Part shown: piece after piece, positions 26,926 through 35,320 of the stretch
Layout of the letters: each line of letters starts with the position of its first letter
Numbering within the stretch: position 1 is the first letter of the stretch
Assembly: GCA_030432695.1 (NCBI GenBank)
Contig: JAUILN010000014.1
Location: forward strand, 62,001 to 126,000
Length of the DNA stretch: 64,000 bases
Direction: 5' to 3'
Source of the DNA: a bacterium
Lineage (GTDB): Bacteria; Planctomycetota; UBA1135; UBA2386
The notes under the pieces: generated by a model
Told to the model about the DNA's origin: nothing
The model's database searches: none
Seen by the model: only the letters and a program-made list of their open reading frames with translations
Program-made: the position numbers and the translations under genes

Positions 26926-27578
26926 GGTCGCGCCTCGCGGCCGCGATGCTCGGCGGCCTGCTCCTGACCACGGGCTGTTCGGGAGTGGTTCCGACCGCCC
27001 GAGACCGGTGGTCCGACCGGATGCCCGATGCGCGACCGATGCACGTCCGACTGTCGGGCCACGACGGCGCGACGCGCCACCCTCGCGCTGGCGACTGCTC
27101 GGTCGAGCTGCGCGCGTTCTCGGGCGTGCCCATCCTGCGCAAGTCGCTGTTCTGGGATGGCAACGGGGAAGACGACCAGTCCGGCGTGCGGGCCCGTCAC
27201 TTCTGGCACGTGACCGATCGGCTGGCACTCGGCGCGGGTCTGGCGGGATCGACCTTCTTCCTCGGAGGTGCCAACGCCTACGCGGCCGAGGCCGAGGCGG
27301 TCGGCAAGTACTACCTCTATCGCCACGACGACTTCCGGGCCTTCGCCGACGTCACCGGGGGCTACATGCAGTCCACCGATCCGGTGCCCGAGGGCGGCAC
27401 CGAGTGGAACTTCTCGTTCTCGTTCGGGCTCGGCACCGAGATCCCGGTTGCCGAGGACTGGGACGTGCTGGTCGGCGCCGTCTACCACCACATCTCCAAC
27501 GCGCTCGGCCGCGCGAACGACCGCAACCCCAGCCAGAACGAGGCGCAGTTCTCGCTCGGCGTGGTCTTTCACTACTGA
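26910..27578 (+). CDS. PagL-like lipid A 3-O-deacylase (putative lipoprotein)
   Basis: The 222-residue product from the ATG at 26910 has a GGAGG about 17 bases upstream; a GTG at 26922 overlapping the GtrA stop is an alternative. The N terminus ends in a lipobox LTTGC (Cys23), unusual for this beta-barrel family. The C-terminal half has alternating strands and the PagL-type active-site pattern HISNA (His194, Ser196), then NPSQN and Glu211. PagL removes the 3-linked acyl chain of lipid A in the outer membrane (family knowledge). The chain contains two further segments of strands (WHVTDRLALGAGLAG, TEWNFSFSFGLG). Coupling to GT39 and GtrA genes suggests an envelope-glycolipid remodelling operon. 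Confidence 0.78.
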   Translation: MCLVVRSRLAAAMLGGLLLTTGCSGVVPTARDRWSDRMPDARPMHVRLSGHDGATRHPRAGDCSVELRAFSGVPILRKSLFWDGNGEDDQSGVRARHFWHVTDRLALGAGLAGSTFFLGGANAYAAEAEAVGKYYLYRHDDFRAFADVTGGYMQSTDPVPEGGTEWNFSFSFGLGTEIPVAEDWDVLVGAVYHHISNALGRANDRNPSQNEAQFSLGVVFHY

Positions 27579-27600
27579 TCGCTCTGGAGTAGCAACAGGC

Positions 27601-28494
27601 TCACTCGGCGTATTCCGGCCCGAACGCATCGCGCAAGGCCTGCATGAGTCCGTCGCGCGTCGCGAACACCGCGATGAAGCGGTTCTTGTGGCAGAACTTC
27701 GCGCCGGGGATGCCGGTGACCGCCTCGAGTTCATCGTCGACCAGGCCGGCCCAGGCCTCGGGAAGCGGTCGCTTCTGTGCGAAGCTGCCGGGCTCCGGTG
27801 GGATGCCGTAGACGCGCCACGTGCCTTCGCTCGGGAACACCGCGAACTCGGTCGGGTGCTCTGCGCCGCCGAACTCGTAGTAGGCCGACTTCCAGGGCAC
27901 GTATTCCTCGAACACCAGCGTGCGCTTGCCGCGCTCCTCGGCGAACTCCATGGCACGACGCACCGCGTCGCGCGCGGCGAGCGCATTGCGATGGCCGGCG
28001 GCGATGCCCTGGAGGTAGCGCTGTGCGAAGCGCGCGGCTTCCTCGAAGCGGTCGTCATGCCCCGAGCCGTCGTCGGGATCGTTGGTGAAGGCGCCGACGA
28101 TGCTGGTGAAGCAGGGCACGTCGTGGTCGGGACTGCGACGGCCGTTGTCGACCGCGTCGACGTAGTCGACCAGCTCGGCGCGCAGCCGTCCGGCGAGCGT
28201 GCCGTCGAGGTGCTGCTCCGCTTCCAACCAGTCGAGCACCATGCCGGCCGACGACAGCGGACCCTCGTAGGTCTGCTGGTGGTGGTCGAAGCGTCGCCGC
28301 GTCGGATCGAATTCGCCGCCGACATCCGCGACCAGGTCGCACTCGGCCAGGACCTCGAGATCCCGGGTGCGGGTCACGGTCGCCGCCGGGTCGGCGAAGG
28401 CCCGTACCAACGCGACGGCCAACACGTCGTCGGCATGGAACGAGCCCGAGTGGGTGCCGATTCGGAGAGGGCTCCGGTCCGAGGCTGTGCTCAT
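27601..28494 (-). CDS. MYG1-family metal-dependent hydrolase
   Basis: A 297-residue protein close to the usual length of this family, also called UPF0160. Diagnostic metal-binding and DHH-like motifs are GTHSGSFHADD (His15, His20, Asp22-Asp23), ADVGGEFD, RRRFDHHQ and VDYVDAVDNG. Later conserved parts are VPWKSAYYEF and GAKFCHKNRFIAVF. The family is related to DHH phosphoesterases, and eukaryotic MYG1 is a 3'-5' RNA exonuclease; the bacterial substrate is not established. It is probably cytoplasmic. It converges on the PagL-like gene with a 22-base gap and is divergent from an ECF sigma factor 90 bases away. Nothing suggests a functional link with either. Confidence 0.9.
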   Translation of the reverse strand: MSTASDRSPLRIGTHSGSFHADDVLAVALVRAFADPAATVTRTRDLEVLAECDLVADVGGEFDPTRRRFDHHQQTYEGPLSSAGMVLDWLEAEQHLDGTLAGRLRAELVDYVDAVDNGRRSPDHDVPCFTSIVGAFTNDPDDGSGHDDRFEEAARFAQRYLQGIAAGHRNALAARDAVRRAMEFAEERGKRTLVFEEYVPWKSAYYEFGGAEHPTEFAVFPSEGTWRVYGIPPEPGSFAQKRPLPEAWAGLVDDELEAVTGIPGAKFCHKNRFIAVFATRDGLMQALRDAFGPEYAE

Positions 28495-28584
28495 CGGGCC
28501 AGTGAAGCACGCGATGCCTCACGGGGCACCCCTGGACCCGGCCCGCTTTCGAGGTGGGCCCTCGGCGTGCTAGAGTCGTGACCG

Positions 28585-29121
28585 ATGACCGAGCCCCCGT
28601 TCGAGGAATTGATCGAGCGGCACCTCGCTGGTCTCCATGCCTTCGTCCGGCTCAAGGCCGGACCCGGCATCCTGTGCCGGGAATCGACGTCGGACCTGGT
28701 GCAGTCGGTGTGCCGCGAGCTCCTGGAGCACCGCGACCGCTTCGTGCACGGTGGCGAGGAGGGTTTCCGACGCTGGTTGCACGTCGAGGCGCTGCGCAAG
28801 ATCCACGACCGCTACCGCCGGCAGTTCGCGCAGAAGCGCGACCTCGGCCGCGAGATCGAGAAGAGCGGCGCGTGGCTCGACGCCTGTGACGCGTTCGGCA
28901 CTCCGAGCCGCCACGCCGCCGGCCGCGAGGAGTTGGAGCGCTTGGAGTCGGCCTTCGCCGAGCTGTCCGACGAGGAGCAGAACGTCATCCTGTGGTCGCG
29001 CTTCTGCGGACTGAAGCACGACGAGATCGCCGAGGCGATCGGCAAGACCCCGGTGGCGACGCGCAAGGTGCTCAGTCGGGCGCTGGCGAAGCTGGCGGAG
29101 TGGCTGGACGAGGGGGACTGA
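28585..29121 (+). CDS. ECF-type RNA polymerase sigma factor
   Basis: A 178-residue sigma factor. Region 2 spans roughly residues 5-85 (SDLVQSVCRELLEHRDRF, then GFRRWLHVEALRKIHDRYRR). Region 4 at the C terminus contains LSDEEQNVILWSRFCGLKHD and EIAEAIGKTPVATRKVLSRA. No anti-sigma gene follows; the next gene (WD40-like) is convergent 58 bases away and the divergent neighbour is a MYG1 protein. Control may therefore depend on a distant regulator or on phosphorylation, as known for some planctomycete ECF groups (inference). The start ATG at 28585 has no strong ribosome binding site. Confidence 0.88.
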   Translation: MTEPPFEELIERHLAGLHAFVRLKAGPGILCRESTSDLVQSVCRELLEHRDRFVHGGEEGFRRWLHVEALRKIHDRYRRQFAQKRDLGREIEKSGAWLDACDAFGTPSRHAAGREELERLESAFAELSDEEQNVILWSRFCGLKHDEIAEAIGKTPVATRKVLSRALAKLAEWLDEGD

Positions 29122-29179
29122 CCGTCAGTTCGTCGTCGCCGGCCGAGATGCCGCGGATCCGGACGTCGCGGAGCTGCGG

Positions 29180-30709
29180 TCAGCGGTCGAGGCGCAGGAC
29201 CCGCAGGCGGTCCTCGCAGGTCACCAGCAGCATGCGTTCGTCGTCGCTGATCGACAGGCCGCCCCAGAGCGGGTGATCTCCGAACTCGTGGAAGATCGTG
29301 CGGCGGTCGATTGCGGGGTCCCAGAGTTCGAGCGACGACTCGGTCGCGGCGAGGAACGATCCGTCTCGCAGTCGTCGGATCCACTGCCACCGCCAGTCGG
29401 GTCTCTCCACCACCGCACCGGTCGCCGTCTCGAAGATCCGGACCCGCGTGCGCGATGCGACCACGAGCCGCTCTCCGTCGGCGGTGAACTCGAGGTCGGT
29501 CGGGTAGTCACCCAGGGACGACTGGAAGTGCGGTGGCGCGTCGGGCTCGCCGACTGCGACCAGGCCCATGCCGGACAGTCCGTCGATGCCGCGGATCGCC
29601 GCGACCAGCGATCCGTCCGGAGAGGAGATGGTCCGGTGGGCCCTCGTCAGGAAGCGGAGCGGGGTGGCCTTCGGCTGCTCCAGGTCGACGAGTTGCTCGC
29701 CGATCCCGAGCGCGCGGCCGTCGCGGCTGACGGCCAACGAGGAGCGGGTCGCGAGGAACGGGGACCCACTCGTGTGTCGATCGACGCCGGGGAGGTCGAG
29801 TTCGAGTGCCTTGCGCGGGGGGGCGTCGGTGGCGAGCAGCCAGTGCTGCAGGCGAGGCGGTGCGGTGAAGTCGACGAGCACGAGGTGCGGCGTGTCGGGC
29901 CCCGGGATCGGTCGCGACCAGGTCGGCAGGTCGGCGCCGTCGTCGAGCAGCACACCGGTCGCGGTGTCGAAGATCCGGTAGGCGTAGCGCCAGTTCTGAC
30001 CGACGGCGAAGCGTCCGTCGCCGCCGGCGAGCTGCGCGCTTGAGCGCGAGCGGCCGCGGTGGGGGAGAGGGAAGACCTGGCGGCGTTCGGTACCTGCGAA
30101 CACCTCGAGGGTGCCGTGCACGGCGCGGCACCAATGTGTGCCGTCGGGATGCCAACTCTCGGGACCGCGCTCGACCGGGCGATCCTCCGGCTCCACGGGG
30201 GTGGGAGTCGGTCGCTCGTCGCGCGGCGCGAACCAGCGGGCAGCATCCGCCTCCTGCGTCGGGCGCTGCTCCAGCCGGTTGCCGTCGGCGAGGTTCCAGA
30301 TCCGCAGGTCTTCCCCACGCGCGATCAGATGGGGCTCCATCGTCGAGAAGCCCACCGATCGGATCCGCTCCCTGCCGCCTTCGAGGCGATGCAACACCGC
30401 GCCGGTCTCGGCATCGAGCACCAGCACGTCGCCGAGGTCGCCGCCCGACGCCAGCAGCCGGCCGTCCGGTGAGTAGCGCACGCACCGGCTCTTGCCGCCG
30501 TCGAGGAACAGGTCGCGGAGGAGGATCGCGCGGGGTCCTTCGCCTGATCCACTGTCTTGGGTTGCTGCGTTGCCGCTCGCGAGCGCGAGCAGCATGCAGC
30601 CGAGCCCGAGCAGCTCGCGTGGCCTGATCCGCCGCGCGCACCTCCGACTCGTACTCCGGTCGTACGTCTTCACGCGCCCTCCCAATCGGGCGGAGATCGG
30701 TCGTTCCAT
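29180..30709 (-). CDS. Secreted WD40-like beta-propeller protein, copy 1
   Basis: The 509-residue product starts MERPISARLGG, with GAGAGGA six bases upstream. A hydrophobic segment LGLGCMLLALASGNAA around residue 40 is a signal or anchor. Blades follow with WD40-type strands such as VRYSPDGRLLASGGDLGD with VLVLDAETGAVLHRL, EDLRIWNLADGN, LEFTADGERLVVA with RVRIFETATG, and LSISDDERMLLV. No enzyme motif is seen. It is clearly paralogous to the WD40-like gene at 33212-35002 (shared MERPI start, DVLVLD and EVLHR-type motifs, VDLE, RDRL near the end). The kelch-like gene is divergent from it. An extracytoplasmic protein-binding role is likely. Confidence 0.8.
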   Translation of the reverse strand: MERPISARLGGRVKTYDRSTSRRCARRIRPRELLGLGCMLLALASGNAATQDSGSGEGPRAILLRDLFLDGGKSRCVRYSPDGRLLASGGDLGDVLVLDAETGAVLHRLEGGRERIRSVGFSTMEPHLIARGEDLRIWNLADGNRLEQRPTQEADAARWFAPRDERPTPTPVEPEDRPVERGPESWHPDGTHWCRAVHGTLEVFAGTERRQVFPLPHRGRSRSSAQLAGGDGRFAVGQNWRYAYRIFDTATGVLLDDGADLPTWSRPIPGPDTPHLVLVDFTAPPRLQHWLLATDAPPRKALELDLPGVDRHTSGSPFLATRSSLAVSRDGRALGIGEQLVDLEQPKATPLRFLTRAHRTISSPDGSLVAAIRGIDGLSGMGLVAVGEPDAPPHFQSSLGDYPTDLEFTADGERLVVASRTRVRIFETATGAVVERPDWRWQWIRRLRDGSFLAATESSLELWDPAIDRRTIFHEFGDHPLWGGLSISDDERMLLVTCEDRLRVLRLDR

Positions 30710-30897
30710 CGAGGTCCTCTCTCGCTGCCAGGCGCCGGCGGCGGGACCCTATCGGCGGTCTTCCAACCCGTCCATCCCCCGGGCTCCGGCCGCGAGGAGG
30801 GGAGTGCCCGGCAGCGGAAGGAGGGGGTACAAGGAGGGTCCCTGCCTCCGTCCACCACCTCCGCCCCCGACCGGATTCCAACCAGGACGAACCCGAG
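30710..30897. promoter_or_regulatory. Divergent control region of WD40/kelch module 1
   Basis: The 188 bases lie between divergent starts. The first ~90 bases beside the WD40 start resemble the corresponding bases at 35003-35095, including CTCTCTCG, GGCGCCGG and a GTCCAT-rich GGGCTCCGGC block. The right half is purine-rich (GGAAGGAGGGGG, AAGGAGGG at about 30814-30837) but too far from the GTG start at 30898 to be its ribosome binding site. No promoter element can be fixed. Confidence 0.5.
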
Positions 30898-33201
30898 GTG
30901 ATCTTCTCTCTCCCGTCCACCGCGCAGGCGTGCTGCGCGGTGCTCGTCACGTTCGCCGCAGCGACCTCGCTGCCGGCGCAGTTCCGCTGGGACCAGGCGC
31001 ATCCCGGTGCTCCCGAACCGCGCGCCTCCGCCGCTCTCGCCTGGGACCCCGTATCGCAACGCGGAGTGCTGTTCGGCGGCGTCGATGCGGTGGCAGCCCG
31101 CTCCGACACCTGGGTGCTCGAGGTGCTGCCGTCCGGCGCGCCGGAGTGGCGGCGGCTCGCGACCGCGCACGCCCCAGCGGCACGCTTCGACCACGCGATG
31201 GTGTCCACACCTCGTGGCGTCCTGCTGTTCGGTGGGATGGACGACCAGGGTGCCGTGCTCGGTGATACCTGGCTGTTCGGCGGCGGCGACTGGCAGATCC
31301 TCCAGCCGGCTGTCGTGCCGCCGGCCCGTGCGGGCCACGCGATGGGCTACGACCCGGTGCGGGATCGGGCGGTCCTGTTCGGCGGTGGAGTCGGCACGAC
31401 GGTGTTGGACGACACCTGGGACTGGGACGGCGCGGCGTGGCAGCGCAAGTCCGTATCCATCCCGCCGCCGGGGATGCGGGATGCGGCAATGGCCTTCGAT
31501 CCGGCGACCGGTGGACTCCTGTTGCACGGGACCTCGCGGGGCGCCGGCTACAGCTACACCTGGGATGGCCGCGGTTGGTGGACCCTGGCGTCGAACGGTC
31601 CGGCGCGGCGCGACCACCAGTTGGTCTTCGATCCTGCGGCCCGCACCGTGCTGATGGTGGGCGGCGTCGAAGGTGCGGCCGAGCCGACCGAGGTGCTGCG
31701 GTTCAGCGGCAGCAGCCCGTCGTACTCGTGGGTGGTCGATGGGCAGCTGCCCAGCGGCCGCTGTGCGCACACGGTGCTGCGCGTGCCGGGCGTAGGCCAG
31801 CTGTTCGTCACCGGAGGGCGCTACGGCGATCACCTCGAGGAGGACACGCTGCGTCTCGAGCGGCAGTCCAGGACCTGGCAACCAGTGGTCGAGGTGCCCG
31901 CGGCCCGCAAGTGGTTCGAGATGGTGCGGGATCCGGTGCGCGACCGGGCTTTCCTGTTCGGCGGCTACGCGACCGGCTCGGTGGATGGCTACCTGCGCGA
32001 GCTGTGGAGCTACGGCGCGGACGGTTGGCGCCGCCATCCGTGGCCCGACCAGGGCCCGGAGTTCCGCTTCCAGCCGCAGCTCGCCTACGACGCCGGCCGC
32101 GATCGGCTGGTGGTCTGTGGCGGCACGCGGATCGGGGCGACCTACGTGTTGCCCGATACCTGGGAGTTCGAGCCGGCGACCGGCACCTGGCACCGCGGTC
32201 CCGACATGCCGTACGGAGGCCTCACCGGTGGGCAGATGGTCTACGACCCGGTGCGTTCGCGCTGCGTCCTGTTCGGCGGCTACCACACCTTCGGCTCGGT
32301 CGCGCCCGGGGAGACCTGGAGCTACGACGGTTCGAGCTGGCAGCGCCTCGCCACCGCCGGGCCTCCGCCGGCCTACTCCCACCGCATGACCTGGGTGCCC
32401 GGCCGCGACGAGATCCTGCTGGTCGCCGACAGCATCGTGCAGCGGTCCAGCCAGACCTGGACCTTCGACGGCGTGGCGTGGACCCGCCAGTCGCCGCTGC
32501 ACCAGCCGCCGCCGTTCAGATTCCAGGCGCTGGTCCACCAGCCGTTGCGGGATCGCTGCACGCTGATCCACCCGGTCACCGACCTGGTGACCGGTCTGCC
32601 GCCCGCCGAACTCTGGGAGTGGGACGGGATCGACTGGCTGCGCCGCGACCGACCCGCCGGGGGCCTGCCCGCCCCGCTGGAGGCCGGCGTCTGGCTGGAC
32701 CACGAGGAGGGGATCATCCAGTTCGGAGGCAGCTTCGAGACCACCTCGCGGGAGGTCTGGGCGCTGCGCTCGGCCAGCCCGGCGGCGGCTTCCGGCTTCG
32801 GGGTCGCATGCGTCGGCGCCGGTGGCGAGACCGCGACGCTGGCGGCGGCCGGACTGCCGTGGATCGGCGACACCCTGCGGCTGGAGGTCCACGCCGCCCG
32901 GATCCCGGCCGGGTCGCTGCTGTGGTTCGGTGTCTCCGACACGCGCTGGTCGGGTGGGAGTCTGCCCCAGGACCTGTCCGGGTTCGGCTTCACCGGCTGC
33001 CGTCTGCTGGTCTCCGATGACGTCATCGTGGGCCTGCCGGCCGGCACCGGGACGACTCAGCTGCCGGTTCCGTTGCCTGCCGACCCGTCCCTCGTGGGCT
33101 CCGGACTGTTCGCGCAGGCGCTGGTCATCGCGTCGGCGGCCAACCCCTCGGGCGGTCTGCTCAGCAACGGGATCGCGTTGCGCATCGGCTCCCGCGACTG
33201 A
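30898..33201 (+). CDS. Secreted kelch-like repeat protein with shared C-terminal domain, copy 1
   Basis: The 767-residue product starts at a GTG preceded by AGGA about 11 bases upstream and has a signal peptide ending near LPAQ. About ten kelch-type blades follow, built on YDPVRDRAVLFGG, DTWDWDGAAW, ELWSYGADGW, ETWSYDGSSW and ELWEWDGIDW. Kelch repeats form beta-propellers; no galactose oxidase-type copper site is evident. From about residue 625 the shared C-terminal domain begins: FGVACVGAGG, then LPVPLPADPSLVGSGLFAQA and ALRIGS. Its stop is 10 bases from the convergent second WD40 gene. It is divergent from the first WD40 gene, so the two are probably co-regulated. Confidence 0.83.
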   Translation: MIFSLPSTAQACCAVLVTFAAATSLPAQFRWDQAHPGAPEPRASAALAWDPVSQRGVLFGGVDAVAARSDTWVLEVLPSGAPEWRRLATAHAPAARFDHAMVSTPRGVLLFGGMDDQGAVLGDTWLFGGGDWQILQPAVVPPARAGHAMGYDPVRDRAVLFGGGVGTTVLDDTWDWDGAAWQRKSVSIPPPGMRDAAMAFDPATGGLLLHGTSRGAGYSYTWDGRGWWTLASNGPARRDHQLVFDPAARTVLMVGGVEGAAEPTEVLRFSGSSPSYSWVVDGQLPSGRCAHTVLRVPGVGQLFVTGGRYGDHLEEDTLRLERQSRTWQPVVEVPAARKWFEMVRDPVRDRAFLFGGYATGSVDGYLRELWSYGADGWRRHPWPDQGPEFRFQPQLAYDAGRDRLVVCGGTRIGATYVLPDTWEFEPATGTWHRGPDMPYGGLTGGQMVYDPVRSRCVLFGGYHTFGSVAPGETWSYDGSSWQRLATAGPPPAYSHRMTWVPGRDEILLVADSIVQRSSQTWTFDGVAWTRQSPLHQPPPFRFQALVHQPLRDRCTLIHPVTDLVTGLPPAELWEWDGIDWLRRDRPAGGLPAPLEAGVWLDHEEGIIQFGGSFETTSREVWALRSASPAAASGFGVACVGAGGETATLAAAGLPWIGDTLRLEVHAARIPAGSLLWFGVSDTRWSGGSLPQDLSGFGFTGCRLLVSDDVIVGLPAGTGTTQLPVPLPADPSLVGSGLFAQALVIASAANPSGGLLSNGIALRIGSRD

Positions 33202-33211
33202 GCGTGCGGCT

Positions 33212-35002
33212 TCACCGGGCCAGCTCCATGAGGAGCAAGCGGTCCCGGCAGGTCACCAGGATCCGCGTCTCGTCGGCGCTCACCGACAGGCCGAAAGCGG
33301 ATCGTTCGGGCACGCCGGTGGCCAGGACGCTCTCGGTGCGCGGGTCCCACAGCTCGAGTGCGTCGTGCCCGACGCCGAGCACGGTGCCGTCGCGAAGCAC
33401 GTGGAGTGCGGTCCAGGGTCGCTCGTGGAGCGTGCTGCACTTGCCGGTCCGCGGATCGACGTCGACCAGCCGGAGATCGGTCGCCACCAGCAGGCGGCGG
33501 TCGCCGTCCAGGAACGCCGCGTCCCGGTCCGTCGCGAGCAGATCGACCTGGTCCAGGAGCGCGCCGGCGCCGTCGTGCAGGTGGAGTGGAACCAGGGGGT
33601 TGCCGCGGGACGTGCGACCGTAGAGCGCCGCGATCGTCGAACCGTCGTCGGAGACGACCACGTACCGGCAGCCATGCCCCAAGTACAGCGGCTCGGCTTC
33701 GGGTAGCTCGAGGTCGACGAGCTGGTTGCCGATGCCGAGCATCCGGCCATCGCGGCTGATGACGAGTTGGTCGGCGCTGTCGTCGCATGCCAGCGCGCCG
33801 GGGCTCGGTCGAACGCCGGCGAGCGGCAGCTCGAGGGCGCGTCGCAGGGTTCCGTCGCGCTGGACGAGCCAACGCTGGAACGTCGGCGGACCGTCTTCCG
33901 GGAACTCGACCAACGCGAGGTCGGGCCCCCAGGGGTTCGCGATCGGACGTGCGCGATGCGGCAGGACGTCGGCGCGCGCCGTGCGCTCTCCGGTCTCGCC
34001 ATCGAGGATCCGCAGCTCGCCGAACGAATTCCGGACGAACACGAAGCGGTCGTCGCTGCCGACCAGCACGGCGGGGGAGTGCAGCCGCCCGCGGAGCCGG
34101 AGCTCGAACGCGGCGATGCGGTCGGTGCCCTCCAAGACCTCGAGGACGGCTCCGCGTACCTGCGCCCACTGCTGGAGGTCTGGTCGCCAGCAGGCCGGGC
34201 CGGCAGCGGCGGGGTCGCCGTCGAGCGGCTCGGCGTGCGGAGTCTCGGGCGCGAGCTGCGCGCGGAACAGCGTCGCGGCAGCGGAAGGGTCCGAGGGCTC
34301 GAGCGTGTGCGGTCCGGACCAGGCGACTCCCTTGCGCCAATCGAGGCGTTGGTCGATCGGATGCGTCTTCCTGCTGGCGGGCTCGACGACCTGCACCCGA
34401 CCCATTGGACTGCCTGCGATGGCGAGGTGCGTGCCGTCCGGGGAGAACGCCGTCGCGTGGATCGGCAGAAGTCGCGGCACGTGGATGCGGGCGACCTCCT
34501 TCAGCACAGGTTTGCCGTGCTGCGAGTTCCCGAAGGCGAAGAACCCTACGTAGCTGCTCTTGCGGCTCACACCAGCGATCCTGGTGGAGTCGGCGCTCCA
34601 CGCCAGCGCCTCGAGGTCCCTAGGGAGGAACGCGGTAGCGCTTCCGTCGGCCGGACTCCAGACCTCGAGGCTGCCGGTGCGGATCGCGAGCTTCCGACCG
34701 TCGGGCGAGTAGACGAGCTCACGGACCGCGGTCGTGCGATTCGGATGCCGATGCAGCACCTCACCGGTAGACGAGTCGAGCACGAGCACGTCGCCCAGCC
34801 GACCACCCGCCGCGAGGCTTCGGCCATCGGGCGCGTAGCAGAGCGCGCTGCACAGGCCGCCGTCGACGTGCAACTCCCGCAACGGACGGAAGCTCGCTTC
34901 CTGCGCCGATGCGGAGGCCAGCAGACCTGCCAGTGACGCTGCGGTCATCAGCCTGCGCCGTCTCCCGCAACCTTCCGCCCGAGTGGTGATCGGTCGTTCC
35001 AT
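33212..35002 (-). CDS. Secreted WD40-like beta-propeller protein, copy 2
   Basis: The 596-residue product is read from the ATG at 35002, chosen because MERPIT matches the start of copy 1 and GAGAG lies upstream; an in-frame start at 35068 would add 22 residues. The signal is LMTAASLAGLLASASAQ. Blades include LCYAPDGRSLAAGGRLGD with VLVLDSSTGEVLHR, VYSPDGRKLAIR, AFSPDGTHLAIAG, VVSDDGSTIAAL and LSVSADETRILVTCRDRL. It is about 90 residues longer than copy 1, mainly in the middle third, so the copies have diverged by insertion or loss of blades. No catalytic motif is visible. Confidence 0.8.
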   Translation of the reverse strand: MERPITTRAEGCGRRRRLMTAASLAGLLASASAQEASFRPLRELHVDGGLCSALCYAPDGRSLAAGGRLGDVLVLDSSTGEVLHRHPNRTTAVRELVYSPDGRKLAIRTGSLEVWSPADGSATAFLPRDLEALAWSADSTRIAGVSRKSSYVGFFAFGNSQHGKPVLKEVARIHVPRLLPIHATAFSPDGTHLAIAGSPMGRVQVVEPASRKTHPIDQRLDWRKGVAWSGPHTLEPSDPSAAATLFRAQLAPETPHAEPLDGDPAAAGPACWRPDLQQWAQVRGAVLEVLEGTDRIAAFELRLRGRLHSPAVLVGSDDRFVFVRNSFGELRILDGETGERTARADVLPHRARPIANPWGPDLALVEFPEDGPPTFQRWLVQRDGTLRRALELPLAGVRPSPGALACDDSADQLVISRDGRMLGIGNQLVDLELPEAEPLYLGHGCRYVVVSDDGSTIAALYGRTSRGNPLVPLHLHDGAGALLDQVDLLATDRDAAFLDGDRRLLVATDLRLVDVDPRTGKCSTLHERPWTALHVLRDGTVLGVGHDALELWDPRTESVLATGVPERSAFGLSVSADETRILVTCRDRLLLMELAR

Positions 35003-35320
35003 CGATGTGCTCTCTCGAGGCCTGGCGCCGGTGTGAGGACCGTATGCACGCGGCTCGCCCGCGTCCATTCCCGGGGCTCCGGCATCCTCGGGGGTGGTCG
35101 GTTCACCGAGTCTGTCGCAGACTCGACGCGACAGATCCGGGTCAGGGCTCGGGACCTGCGCGGGGCCTCCCGTCGCACCCGAAGGGATACGACTCGCTTC
35201 GCTCGCGGCTCCCCGAGGCCGTCGGCCGTGCGGACCGTGTTGGTTGGGTCGACTCCTCCCGGAAGTCGTCGTATGCCGCGACGAGCTCCGAAAGCGCCAG
35301 ATCAGCGAGACTGCCAGACC
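35003..35320. promoter_or_regulatory. Divergent control region of WD40/kelch module 2, with perfect inverted repeat
   Basis: The 318 bases lie between divergent starts. Bases 35003-35095 resemble the matching part of copy 1. Beyond that the sequence is unique to this copy. It contains a perfect hairpin or operator-like inverted repeat GAGTCTG-TCG-CAGACTC at 35108-35124. The frame upstream of the kelch ATG stays open, but its composition (Arg-rich, no signal) does not look like protein. No small gene or RNA is evident. Confidence 0.5.

Larger units (their letters stand above)
29180..33201. repeat. Duplicated divergent WD40/kelch module, copy 1
   Basis: A minus-strand WD40-like gene and a plus-strand kelch-like gene share a 188-base divergent control region. 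The same gene order, orientations, protein families and leader sequence recur at 33212-36670, directly adjacent, which indicates tandem duplication of the whole module followed by divergence. Confidence 0.7.
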
